The notes under the pieces: model-generated | The model's input: only the letters and a program-made list of their open reading frames with translations | Databases searched by the model: none | What the model was told of the DNA's origin: nothing | Assembly: GCA_003315675.1 (NCBI GenBank) | Contig: NIZU01000086.1 | Location: 1 to 25,162, forward strand | Length of the DNA stretch: 25,162 bases | Reading direction: 5' to 3' | DNA from: Methanocorpusculum sp. MCE | GTDB lineage: Archaea; Halobacteriota; Methanomicrobia; Methanomicrobiales; Methanocorpusculaceae | Translations under genes and position numbers: made by a program | Shown here: positions 15,720-23,102 of the stretch, one piece after another | How the letters are laid out: each line of letters begins with the position of its first letter | Position numbering within the stretch: position 1 is the first letter of the stretch

Positions 15720-16361
15720 TTACATCACCTTCACTGCTGGACCCATCGTGGTTTTGACGTAGACGGAACGGATGTTTAACTCTCCGCTTTCAAGTCTTCC
15801 TACAACCCTCTTTACGACGGCGTCAATATTTTCAGAAACTTCCTCAACGGTCATGCCGGTGTTGCCGACTTTCACAGACATATTGAGTCTGTCTTTTGAC
15901 CGAACCTTAACGGAGTTTCTCAGACGCTCGACGATCGGAGTGATGTCCTGGGTCGGCGGAATCGGCTGCGGCATTTTACCGCGGGGACCGAGTCTCTGAC
16001 CAAGCCAGCGACCAACAAGGGGCATAACCGCAGTCTCTGCAAGGAAGAAGTCATACTGTCCGGCCATTTTGCGTGCTTCACGCGGAACGCCGCCCAGACG
16101 CTCGATTTCGTCAGGACCGATAATTAAATCGACACCTGCGTTACGTGCCTGGGACACAATATCTCCCTTACCAAGAACGGCGATCTTTTTGACGCCTATT
16201 GCCTGTGGCAGAAGAATCGTCTCATCAATACGGTTTTTTGGCTGGGCCATGTCAACGTGTTTCAGGTTGATAGTAATATCAATACTTTCCTGGAACTTAC
16301 GCTCGGGGGCCTGCGTGATTGCTGCCGTAACAGCTTTTATAATTTGGGTTCTTTCAACCAT
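15720..16361 (-). CDS. rpl1: Ribosomal protein L1
   Basis: The 213-residue protein is uL1, which forms the mobile L1 arm controlling E-site tRNA release. Characteristic segments are the central RLGGVPREARKMAGQYDFFLAE-like region (about residues 87-107) and GPRGKMPQPIPPTQDI, which lies in domain II and close to the RNA-binding surface. L1 commonly represses its own mRNA by binding a mimic of its rRNA site; a matching structure lies in the leader directly upstream (16375-16414). ATG 16361 has the ribosome binding site GGGAGG nine bases away. It is the first gene of an operon with rpl10 and rpl12. Confidence 0.96.
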   Translation of the reverse strand: MVERTQIIKAVTAAITQAPERKFQESIDITINLKHVDMAQPKNRIDETILLPQAIGVKKIAVLGKGDIVSQARNAGVDLIIGPDEIERLGGVPREARKMAGQYDFFLAETAVMPLVGRWLGQRLGPRGKMPQPIPPTQDITPIVERLRNSVKVRSKDRLNMSVKVGNTGMTVEEVSENIDAVVKRVVGRLESGELNIRSVYVKTTMGPAVKVM

Positions 16362-16374
16362 TTGATGAAGCCTC

Positions 16375-16414
16375 CCATAGTTTTTCGACTGGAGTGTTCC
16401 CCAATCTCCTATGG
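16375..16414 (-). promoter_or_regulatory. Probable L1 autoregulatory binding site in the rpl1 leader
   Basis: As minus-strand RNA the leader folds into an outer stem CCAUAG/CUAUGG (16414-16409 and 16380-16375), a 5' side GA, an inner stem GAUUGG/CCAGUC (16406-16401 and 16392-16387, one G-U pair) and a 3' side GAAAAA. This two-stem, asymmetric-loop layout matches the L1 site known from methanogen mRNA, where the loop sides are GA and GAGAAA as I recall. The outer stem's 3' arm reaches the first G's of the ribosome binding site, so bound L1 could block initiation. Confidence 0.65.
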
Positions 16415-16490
16415 TTTTGTTCTCTACTACTGTACATTTTTTTACGTGGGAAATCCACGTACCCGTTTGAAGCGGTGCGAGTCAACTCGC

Positions 16491-16964
16491 TTATGCGAGC
16501 TGTTCGTCCCACTCGCCTGCATTGACGGCGGCAATTGCCTGTTTGGCAGTTTTGCCTTCGACGGTTACACCAACGGAAACGCAGGTGCCCATGACTTCCT
16601 TTGCGGCCGTTTTCAGGTCGTAGGAAAGCATGGATTCCATCTTCATCTTTGCAATGCGAATGACAGCTTCAAGCGGCAGATTACCAACTGCCTGAGTGTT
16701 CGGAGTGCCGGAACCCTTCTCAACACCCGCTTCTTTCATTACAAGAGCGGTTGTCGGAGGAATACCGACTTTTAACGTGACGTTCTTTTTGTCATCGACC
16801 ATTACCGTTACCGGAACGGACATGCCATTGAACTCAGCAGTCTTTTTGTTGATATCATCAACCACTGCCTTTACGTTGATCCCAAGGGGACCCAGTGCCG
16901 GACCAAGTGGTGGTCCTGCAGTTGCTCTGCCGCCGGGTACCAGTACCTCGACAGTTTCTGCCAT
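16491..16964 (-). CDS. rpl11: Ribosomal protein L11
   Basis: The 157-residue product is uL11, which forms the GTPase-associated centre with the stalk. The N-terminus MAETVEVLVPGGRATAGPPL and the proline/glycine motif GPALGPLGINVKAVVDDIN are diagnostic, as are PPTTALVMKEAG and the C-terminal rRNA-binding section AKEVMGTCVSVGVTVEG. The start is ATG 16964, with GGTGA five bases upstream; an ATG 17 codons further up would add non-conserved residues translated from the leader hairpin. It is separated from spt5 by a terminator and from rpl1 by 129 bases, so it may be its own unit or be partly read through into rpl1. Confidence 0.96.
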   Translation of the reverse strand: MAETVEVLVPGGRATAGPPLGPALGPLGINVKAVVDDINKKTAEFNGMSVPVTVMVDDKKNVTLKVGIPPTTALVMKEAGVEKGSGTPNTQAVGNLPLEAVIRIAKMKMESMLSYDLKTAAKEVMGTCVSVGVTVEGKTAKQAIAAVNAGEWDEQLA

Positions 16965-16975
16965 TGTATCACCGT

Positions 16976-17007
16976 ATGTTGGCGCATACCCGAAGGTAGC
17001 CCAACAT
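16976..17007 (-). promoter_or_regulatory. UUCG-capped hairpin in the rpl11 leader
   Basis: On the minus strand, ATGTTGG/CCAACAT (17007-17001 and 16982-16976) encloses an inner stem TACC/GGTA closed by TTCG (16998-16987), with an asymmetric interior between them. It ends two bases before the GGTGA ribosome binding site of rpl11. TATA-like sequences GGTTTATG (17042-17035) or ATTTATCC (17055-17048) would start transcription about 5-20 bases before the hairpin. Confidence 0.5.
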
Positions 17008-17032
17008 TGGTTCACTAAGGTCGACCTCTGAG

Positions 17033-17056
17033 AACATAAACCTACTGGATAAATGT
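17033..17056 (-). promoter_or_regulatory. Candidate TATA boxes of rpl11
   Basis: Two overlapping-range candidates are seen on the minus strand: CATTTATCC and, further on, GGTTTATG. Either would give a short rpl11 leader that begins at or just before the UUCG hairpin. The choice between them cannot be made by eye. Confidence 0.35.
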
Positions 17057-17111
17057 CCCCGGAAAAAAAGATTGATTGGAGAATGAATGGAGATTTCCCG
17101 CATTCACGCGG

Positions 17112-17135
17112 AAAAATCAGGGTTCAATCCTGATT
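17112..17135 (-). terminator. Terminator at the end of spt5
   Basis: On the minus strand a perfect 7-bp stem AATCAGG/CCTGATT with a 7-base loop (17135-17115) runs straight into TTT, giving five consecutive T. It overlaps the last codons and stop of spt5 and separates the ftsZ-secE-spt5 transcript from rpl11. A second T-run (seven T) lies near 17065-17071. Confidence 0.6.
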
Positions 17136-17600
17136 GCGATCGATCACACGCACGTTGTCGCCGCGTATGGTGATTGGGATTGGGACGATCGATTCGTAGA
17201 GTTCAACGGTGATTTCTTCTTTGGTGTGATCAACGCGCTTGACCACAGCCTTCTCACCCTTGAACGGACCGGCAATCAGTTCCACGATAGTTCCCTCGTC
17301 GATACCGGATACAGCCGGCTTTGGAACGAGGAAATGTTTGATTTCTTCCAGAGATGTTTCATTCTTCAAAACGATCCTGGCATGAGCGATCGATTCGACA
17401 AGTTCTTCGATTCTGGCATGCTCTTCGGGGCTTTCCACGAAGACGTAGCCTTTGATATCTTCCGGCACGACTACTGCGGTGACGACGACGTCCGTCATAT
17501 TGTTCTCGATTGCTTCGCGGATGTTATCGGCAACGGTCCGCTCGTGCTTGGATGTCGTCTTTAAGATATAGTAGTGATTGCCAAACTTTGATTCAGTCAT
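17124..17600 (-). CDS. spt5: Transcription elongation factor Spt5 (archaeal NusG)
   Basis: The 158-residue protein has the archaeal Spt5 layout: an NGN domain (about residues 6-90; NHYYILKTTSKHERTVADNI and IKGYVFVESPEEHARI) and a C-terminal KOW domain (GTIVELIAGPFKGEKAVVKRV, about 102-122). It clamps RNA polymerase for processive elongation together with Spt4, and the KOW domain can link transcription to ribosomes. It follows secE by two bases. The secE-spt5-rpl11-rpl1-rpl10-rpl12 order is an ancient arrangement shared with bacteria. A terminator hairpin is formed by its last codons. Confidence 0.95.
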   Translation of the reverse strand: MTESKFGNHYYILKTTSKHERTVADNIREAIENNMTDVVVTAVVVPEDIKGYVFVESPEEHARIEELVESIAHARIVLKNETSLEEIKHFLVPKPAVSGIDEGTIVELIAGPFKGEKAVVKRVDHTKEEITVELYESIVPIPITIRGDNVRVIDRNQD

Positions 17601-17602
17601 AG

Positions 17603-17848
17603 TTATGGAAGGAGATATTCAAATATCAGATATATCAGGAAGCCGAGAACGCCGATAAGTACGATTCCTACTGCAGCGACTGCGGAAATTTTCCAGAACT
17701 CCTCTTTTGTGGGTATGCGTGCAAGTTTCAGAACACGGATGTATTTTCTGAAAAATTCTGAGACACTTGCTTTCGTAATCTCCGGTTTCTTTATCTGAAT
17801 GGAAGGGAGTGCCTTTTTTTCATCGGTATTTTTCTCGTTTTTAGCCAT
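17603..17848 (-). CDS. secE: Protein translocase SecE (Sec61 gamma)
   Basis: This 81-residue protein fits archaeal SecE, the small clamp subunit of the SecYE translocon. A charged N-terminal segment of about 25 residues precedes the amphipathic helix [26 protein letters not shown], then one membrane helix [19 protein letters not shown] near the C-terminus. The N-terminal extension is longer than the roughly 55-65 residues of the shortest archaeal homologues. The gene lies between ftsZ (four bases upstream) and spt5 (two bases downstream), the standard position. Confidence 0.9.
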   Translation of the reverse strand: MAKNEKNTDEKKALPSIQIKKPEITKASVSEFFRKYIRVLKLARIPTKEEFWKISAVAAVGIVLIGVLGFLIYLIFEYLLP

Positions 17849-17852
17849 GTAT

Positions 17853-19169
17853 TCACCTCAGGAAGTCAATCTCAAACTTTGAGCGCTGGACCTGACTTGA
17901 TTGTGATGCCCTAGATATTTGTTCCTGCTTACCATAAATCTGTGGTGACTGGACACCGGTAACGATAAGCATGGTCCGCATGCGGCCTTCCATCTTCGGA
18001 TCGACCTGAACACCCCATATAATACGCGCAGACGGATCGATTCTCTGATAAACTTCCTGAACAACACCTTCCGCCTCGACCATCGTCATATCGGGTCCGC
18101 CGATAACGTTGATGAGAGCAGCGGTCGCGCCGGTGATGTCGACATCCAGAAGCGGAGAACGCAGAGCTTTCTTGATCGAGTCGGTTGCTTTGTCCTCGTT
18201 GTCGGAATCGCCGACACCGATCATGGCAATACCGCCCTGTTCCATAACGGTCCGGACATCGGCAAAGTCGAGGTTAACAAGACCCGGGAGCGTGATTAAC
18301 TCAGTGATGCCCTTTACGGCCCGCATCAACACCTCATCCGAGACCTTGAATGCCTGGACGAGTGGAAGGCGCGGGACAACTTCCAGAATGCGGTCGTTGG
18401 GGATTACGATAACCGTATCGGCAACTTCCCGGAGACGCTCGAGACCGATCTCGGCGTTTTCCATTCTGGTCGCACTTTCACTGGTAAACGGCAGAGTAAC
18501 GATCGCGATCGTCAAAGCGCCGATCTCTTTTGCGACTTTGGCAACGACAGGGGCAGAACCGGTACCGGTTCCTCCGCCAAGACCCGCAGTCACGAATACC
18601 ATGTTGCTGCCGGCAAGTGCCTGGCGGATAACATCCTCGCTTTCAATGGCAGCCTCTTCGCCGCGCTGGGGGATTGCGCCGGCGCCGAGACCTTTGGTCG
18701 TCTGACGGCCGATAAGGATACGGCGGCCGACTCTTCCTCTCAGCATCGAAAGGTGCTGGGCATCGGTGTTCAGTGCGTAAATTTCCGCACCCTCCACCCC
18801 TTCCTCATAGACGCGGGCGACGGTGTTGGACCCTCCGCCTCCGCAGCCGATAACGGTGATTTTTGTCCGGAGAGCATCAAGGATCTCGTCGAATTCGTCA
18901 TCCTCGTCCGTCGGTGTCGTCTTGGCAGCTGAAAAACTGTACTGACTCGCGTAGTCAACCTCGGGTTTCGGCTGCTCTTTCTTCACGGCGGGAGCCTGAA
19001 CCGGGGCTGCTGCCTGAACCGGTTCGGGTGTCTGCGGACGGACTGAGCGGGTTTTTGCACCGAGTTCAGCTTCGGTTTCTGCGTCGTAAATTGCGGAAAC
19101 CGGCGTGTCGTCGCGTGCAACGTCTTCGAACCGTTTGCGTGATAATGCTTCTTCTACAATTGATCTCAT
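17853..19169 (-). CDS. ftsZ: Cell division GTPase FtsZ
   Basis: The 438-residue product is a tubulin-like GTPase that polymerises at the division site. The core starts near residue 103 ([14 protein letters not shown]) and includes the tubulin signature [18 protein letters not shown]. Before it lies a 102-residue extension: a conserved-looking start [16 protein letters not shown], a proline/alanine/glutamine-rich section (about 44-70) and an acidic patch [13 protein letters not shown] leading into the core. The protein ends in KFEIDFLR, a short tail that could bind partners. ATG 19169 overlaps the dtdA stop by four bases. Several archaea have two FtsZ types; this one resembles FtsZ1 by its neighbourhood with secE and spt5. 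Confidence 0.95.
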   Translation of the reverse strand: MRSIVEEALSRKRFEDVARDDTPVSAIYDAETEAELGAKTRSVRPQTPEPVQAAAPVQAPAVKKEQPKPEVDYASQYSFSAAKTTPTDEDDEFDEILDALRTKITVIGCGGGGSNTVARVYEEGVEGAEIYALNTDAQHLSMLRGRVGRRILIGRQTTKGLGAGAIPQRGEEAAIESEDVIRQALAGSNMVFVTAGLGGGTGTGSAPVVAKVAKEIGALTIAIVTLPFTSESATRMENAEIGLERLREVADTVIVIPNDRILEVVPRLPLVQAFKVSDEVLMRAVKGITELITLPGLVNLDFADVRTVMEQGGIAMIGVGDSDNEDKATDSIKKALRSPLLDVDITGATAALINVIGGPDMTMVEAEGVVQEVYQRIDPSARIIWGVQVDPKMEGRMRTMLIVTGVQSPQIYGKQEQISRASQSSQVQRSKFEIDFLR

Positions 19170-20497
19170 GAGTAATTCTCCAATCCCGGTATTTTGATGG
19201 ATGTCCTGACCACGTTCGTGACCATATCCGGCGTGATCATTCTGCCGTCGGGAAGAGTCACGGATTTTCCGGCAACAAGCTGCCCGTACAACGGACCTGA
19301 CGGAACCCCGAGCGTGCGCGCGAGCACAGGGTCGAACTGCCGGCGGGCTATCGTGATTTGATCACATTCCACCAAACTATCCTGTGTACGTGTTATTTGT
19401 TGAACGGATAAGACTATTAAATCACCTGATACCTTCTGCCTGTTTTCGGCAGAGGTTAACAAAGTCGGCATAATTTTTCCGCCTTTACCGGTCGTGTGAA
19501 AAATATTTCCCATTTTGTCCAGCTCTGCCAAAAAAATCTCCTCATAGCCGAGAAACGCTGCGGAAAACAGATCCGCGGGAAGTTCGACCACGGCCGGCTC
19601 TCCGTCGGATATTCTGCCGTGCGGGAAGATTTTCAGATCAGGAGCCGTCAAAGCGGCCAGATCGCGGTAGGCGACCCAGGTCGCCAAAGACATCGCATTC
19701 ATTTTCCGCAGATCGCCTTCGGTGATCTCGTCCAGCCCCACCCCGGCAAGAATACCTTCGACATGGGAGATCTCCTGCTTCGACAGCGCTTTCCGGTCAA
19801 CATGCGCGGCAAACACCCCGCCGGACTTTGCGATCATCTGGGATACCATCTCCTTGGAAACCGAACCGACATCCCGCGTATGCATCATATGCCCAAACGC
19901 CCCCTTTGTCTCGAGACCGATCGCCGTCTGACGAACCCCATAATGCGTACCGCCAAACCCGATCAGCGGGATCGGATCCGGCGACGGACAGGCATACAAC
20001 ACACTCTTTGCCGCCGCAAAGCAGGCCGCGGAATCATTCCACTCCTTTTCCGTACTCCCCACCTCGACGAAAAAGAACGGAACCGGAAAATCCGTCGGGC
20101 CGTGATGCGTGATCTCATACGAGACCCGGTACCCCTCCGGAGCGAACTGTGCATGATTCTGCAGAACCGACTTCATCCAGGCAGGATGCGTCAGACCCAG
20201 TTCCCGGTCGTTTCCGCCAAGCCCCGCAACCCCGAAGTTACCCGCCGGATGAACCGTTAGAACCGGAACCGGGTTCACACTTGAATGGCGCGAAACAACA
20301 ATGATCAGATCCGCATCAGGGTTCACCGCGGATTTTTCCGCATGGATGATCCGGCCGGAAACGGTGTGAAACGTCACCTCGTTCCCATCGAAAAGAGGGA
20401 AACCCCCCTCCGGCGGATTTTTCAAAAGTTCGTCGATAGCCGAGCGGATTTTTCGCCCGGCAGGGTCCGAGTCGGAGTTTACTATATCAATAATCAT
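19166..20497 (-). CDS. dtdA: D-aminoacyl-tRNA deacylase DtdA (GEK1 type) with C-terminal extension
   Basis: DtdA hydrolyses D-amino acids from mischarged tRNA and is the archaeal/plant type of this proofreading enzyme. The family part covers about residues 1-270 ([84 protein letters not shown]). The remaining 170 or so residues are additional; their end ([20 protein letters not shown], then a DGR-containing turn) resembles a motif near the C-terminus of tRNase Z. ATG 20497 is preferred to one five codons upstream that would overlap the acyltransferase gene. The stop overlaps the ftsZ start by four bases, so the two are translationally coupled. Confidence 0.9.
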   Translation of the reverse strand: MIIDIVNSDSDPAGRKIRSAIDELLKNPPEGGFPLFDGNEVTFHTVSGRIIHAEKSAVNPDADLIIVVSRHSSVNPVPVLTVHPAGNFGVAGLGGNDRELGLTHPAWMKSVLQNHAQFAPEGYRVSYEITHHGPTDFPVPFFFVEVGSTEKEWNDSAACFAAAKSVLYACPSPDPIPLIGFGGTHYGVRQTAIGLETKGAFGHMMHTRDVGSVSKEMVSQMIAKSGGVFAAHVDRKALSKQEISHVEGILAGVGLDEITEGDLRKMNAMSLATWVAYRDLAALTAPDLKIFPHGRISDGEPAVVELPADLFSAAFLGYEEIFLAELDKMGNIFHTTGKGGKIMPTLLTSAENRQKVSGDLIVLSVQQITRTQDSLVECDQITIARRQFDPVLARTLGVPSGPLYGQLVAGKSVTLPDGRMITPDMVTNVVRTSIKIPGLENYS

Positions 20498-20498
20498 A

Positions 20499-21341
20499 CT
20501 ACAAATACCCAATTCCCGTCAGGGAAGAGAAGATCCAGAGAATAACGAATATCACCGGGATATGGACGAGATAAATAAACAGCGTCACCGCCCCGTTCCC
20601 GAGTTTGGCAAAAGCCTCCCCGATTTTACCCGGCTCGCGGATGGTAAAACCCTGTCTGCCGTTTGGATAGAAAACACTGCCGAGACCGACTCCTAAAAGA
20701 AGCACGCCAAACCAGGGGAACAGCGGGAAATAATCCTGTGTATACTGCATGAAATCCTCCGCATGAATCCCCAGAGGATAGAGCCAGGACGGATCATTGA
20801 TGTAGGGGAAAATGAACGCCCCGATCGCAATAATGATCTGACCAAGAATGATGTTCCATTTCCCGTATCTGAGAAGAGGGATCGCAAGCAGCATGGACAC
20901 CCCAAGCATATGCAGAAAGCCGAACTTGATAAATGCCTCGCTGCCGAGGAAAAGCGAAGCCCCGATCCAGCTGCCGATGGTAATACAAAAACCAAGAGCC
21001 AGAAGAAACATCGCCTTGATAACCAGAGCCAGATAGTACTCCTTCGTGGTTCTTCCCCGCATCCGTTCATGACGAAGAATCATCGCGATACCGGCAAAAA
21101 GAACGAACACGCCCGACCCGAACATATACGTATTATAATAGGCAAGGAACCGGGGATCCTCGACACTTATATGGAACAAAACGAGACAGGCGAGGAGATG
21201 GTAAAACAGCATGCCGAGAATGGCGATCCCGCGGATAGCATCGATCTCCCAATACCTCCCGCTCTTGGACTCCTGCGATTCCTCAGACACCGTCAGGATC
21301 GAATCCCCATATTCCCGCACTTCACCCATTGTTCCACTCAT
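20499..21341 (-). CDS. DUF1624/HGSNAT-type membrane acyltransferase, copy A
   Basis: The 280-residue protein is an integral membrane protein with about seven or eight predicted helices. The first carries EIDAIRGIAILGMLFYHLL, matching the heparan-alpha-glucosaminide N-acetyltransferase catalytic domain (DUF1624), in which the D-x-x-R-G and histidine positions serve catalysis. Such proteins move acyl groups across membranes onto sugars; the substrate here is unknown, with S-layer or lipid-linked glycans as guesses. It is closest to copy B next door. Two in-frame ATGs lie 12 bases apart (21341, 21329). It ends in TAG, one base before the dtdA start, so it feeds the dtdA-ftsZ-secE-spt5 chain. Confidence 0.85.
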   Translation of the reverse strand: MSGTMGEVREYGDSILTVSEESQESKSGRYWEIDAIRGIAILGMLFYHLLACLVLFHISVEDPRFLAYYNTYMFGSGVFVLFAGIAMILRHERMRGRTTKEYYLALVIKAMFLLALGFCITIGSWIGASLFLGSEAFIKFGFLHMLGVSMLLAIPLLRYGKWNIILGQIIIAIGAFIFPYINDPSWLYPLGIHAEDFMQYTQDYFPLFPWFGVLLLGVGLGSVFYPNGRQGFTIREPGKIGEAFAKLGNGAVTLFIYLVHIPVIFVILWIFSSLTGIGYL

Positions 21342-21349
21342 ATTGGTTT

Positions 21350-21366
21350 TGCATATCTAAGTAATT
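21350..21366 (-). promoter_or_regulatory. Candidate promoter of acyltransferase copy A
   Basis: The minus-strand sequence ATTACTTAGATATGC is TATA-like and lies about 20 bases before the ATG. Copy B has the related ACTTACTTATCTGC at the same distance. This suggests separate, leaderless or nearly leaderless transcripts. Confidence 0.35.
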
Positions 21367-21375
21367 TCGGAACAG

Positions 21376-22200
21376 CTAAACATAGCCGATTCCGGTCGTA
21401 ACGCTCAACACCCACAGCATAACAAAGAAAATCGGCATATGGACAAGATACACGATCAGCGTTGTTCTGCCGTAACCGAGACTGGCAAAGAATTTTCCAA
21501 GGAGTTTCGGCTGCCATACAGAAAACGCCCTGACGCCTTTCGGGTAGAAGATATTGCCAAGACCAATGCCTAAGAGAATAAATCCGCTCCACGGAAAGAG
21601 CGGGAAATAATCCGGCGTATGATCCATAAAGTCCGCCTCGTGGATGCCGAGAGGATAGAGCCAGCTGGGATCATGGATGCCCGGAATGATGAACACCCCG
21701 ATCAGAATGATCAGAATGCCGAACAAGATGTTCCATTTGCCAAACCTGATTAAAGGTATCGCGATCAGCATCGATATGCTCAGCATATGGAGAAAGCCGA
21801 ACTTGACAAACACGTCATCGTTGAAAATAACCACGGAAGCCAGCCAGGTCAGCGCCGTGATGCACATGGCGATAAAAAACAAAACCAGAGCTTTCACGGC
21901 GATATCGCGGCAGTATGCCTGCATAGGCCTTCCAAGCATCCGGTTATATCTGAGAACGATTGCAACGCCGGCAATGAAAATGAACGCTGCGGACACGATC
22001 ACGATCGGACTGTAATAATACAGAAACTCGGGAGTCTCCAGAAGAATGTGAAACATCACGAGACAGGCGAGAAAATGAAAATAGAGCATTCCAAACAGGG
22101 CAAGACCGCGGAAGGCATCGATCTCCCAGTACCGTTCGCTTTTTACCGACGTGGGAGAATCCGGAGTTCTGCACTGTTCTTCGCTCATTGTTTCAGGCAT
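21376..22200 (-). CDS. DUF1624/HGSNAT-type membrane acyltransferase, copy B
   Basis: This protein (274 residues from ATG 22200) is the nearest relative of copy A. Shared blocks include SERYWEIDAFRGLALFGML, KFGFLHMLSISMLIAIPL, DPSWLYPLGIHEADFM and DYFPLFPWSGFILLGIGLG, and both end in LVHMPIFFVMLW-type helices and TGIGY. Copies A and B are clearly a recent duplication. An ATG at 22260 would overlap copy C by 22 bases; ATG 22200 (MPETMSEEQ) is preferred because copy A shows the same pattern of paired ATGs 12 bases apart behind a TATA-like element. It ends in TAG. The substrate is unknown. Confidence 0.83.
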   Translation of the reverse strand: MPETMSEEQCRTPDSPTSVKSERYWEIDAFRGLALFGMLYFHFLACLVMFHILLETPEFLYYYSPIVIVSAAFIFIAGVAIVLRYNRMLGRPMQAYCRDIAVKALVLFFIAMCITALTWLASVVIFNDDVFVKFGFLHMLSISMLIAIPLIRFGKWNILFGILIILIGVFIIPGIHDPSWLYPLGIHEADFMDHTPDYFPLFPWSGFILLGIGLGNIFYPKGVRAFSVWQPKLLGKFFASLGYGRTTLIVYLVHMPIFFVMLWVLSVTTGIGYV

Positions 22201-22211
22201 GTATGTGTTAA

Positions 22212-22226
22212 GCAGATAAGTAAGTT
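22212..22226 (-). promoter_or_regulatory. Candidate promoter of acyltransferase copy B
   Basis: The minus-strand sequence ACTTACTTATCTGC is TATA-like, lies about 20 bases before ATG 22200 and resembles the element before copy A. It sits in the short gap after the copy C stop codon. Confidence 0.35.
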
Positions 22227-22238
22227 CCTTAGACACCG

Positions 22239-23027
22239 TCAAAGATGCCCGATGGGACAACCGAGCAGACCGGAAAGTACGACGATCACGAGAATGACAC
22301 TCCCAATCACGGGAACATGAGCCAGATATATCTCGAGAGGATACCGGCCGATACGTGCAAGACTCTGCCCGATCTTACCCGCCGAGGGAAGATTGAACCT
22401 GCGGATCCCGTTTGGATACAGAAGAGAGCCGAGGAAAACGCCAAGCAGCATAACACCCACCCACGGAAAGACCGGGAAGAAGTCACGCGGATGAAAATCC
22501 GGCGGCAGGATCCCGAAAACCATCAGCCAGGCGGGTCCTTTGATCGTTTCGAGAAAGAGACCGAGCAGGATGAAAAATGCCGCAGGGATCAGACTCCATT
22601 TCCCAAACCGTAAGAAGGGGATGCACAGAATCATTGAGAGAGCCATCATCTGCAGGAAGTTGAAGTACACGTATCTTCCATCGGTGATGAACACCAGAAT
22701 CAGAAGGGACGCAATAACGGAGACCACGAGGCCTATCAGCATGATTTCCAGCCCGCGTTTCAGTATAGCCATATAATAGGCCCGGCGCGGTTTATCGATC
22801 ATCCGTCCGTGACGAAGAATCAGGGAGGTCCCGGATATAATGACGAAAACGCTTGTCCCAAGAGGCAGATAGACCCCAAGCCCCAGCCACACATCCACAT
22901 TGATGATGTGGAAAACTCCCAGAAGAAAGAAGGTGTGGAAGAGAATCATCGCCAGAAGCGAAAAACCGCGAATTGCATCGATCTCCCAATACCGTTCCTT
23001 CACCGGGGCGGGACAGACGTCATCCAT
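22239..23027 (-). CDS. DUF1624/HGSNAT-type membrane acyltransferase, copy C
   Basis: The 262-residue protein has the same layout as copies A and B, with the catalytic-type motif RYWEIDAIRGFSLLAMILFH near residues 13-32 and a central NFLQMMALSMILCIPFLRFG helix. It differs from the other two across most helices and loops (for example WLMVFGILPPDFHPRDFF in place of the SWLYPLGIH block), so it is the older branch of the family. It has no paired start ATG. ATG 23027 lies 21 bases after a TATA-like CTTTATCTCC. It is the first of the tandem trio and the closest to cofG, from which it is separated by 75 bases. Confidence 0.83.
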   Translation of the reverse strand: MDDVCPAPVKERYWEIDAIRGFSLLAMILFHTFFLLGVFHIINVDVWLGLGVYLPLGTSVFVIISGTSLILRHGRMIDKPRRAYYMAILKRGLEIMLIGLVVSVIASLLILVFITDGRYVYFNFLQMMALSMILCIPFLRFGKWSLIPAAFFILLGLFLETIKGPAWLMVFGILPPDFHPRDFFPVFPWVGVMLLGVFLGSLLYPNGIRRFNLPSAGKIGQSLARIGRYPLEIYLAHVPVIGSVILVIVVLSGLLGCPIGHL

Positions 23028-23047
23028 GTACCCTACTATTTGTTTGT

Positions 23048-23057
23048 GGAGATAAAG
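23048..23057 (-). promoter_or_regulatory. Candidate promoter of acyltransferase copy C
   Basis: The minus-strand sequence CTTTATCTCC lies 21-30 bases before the ATG, the spacing expected for a leaderless archaeal transcript. Confidence 0.45.
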
Positions 23058-23102
23058 AAGTTCAGTATTAAACCGGGCATTCTGCGGAAGGCAAAAAGTG
23101 GA

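Noticed and set aside
16444..16460. Inverted repeat ACGTGG/CCACGT between rpl11 and rpl1 as a terminator
   Set aside because: On the minus strand it is followed by a run of A, not T, so it does not look like a terminator. It could be an operator, but there is no support.
17115..17135. AATCAGG-GTTCAAT-CCTGATT resembles a tRNA T-arm
   Set aside because: No acceptor, D-arm or anticodon arm can be placed around it, and it lies in the end of spt5, where it works better as a terminator hairpin.
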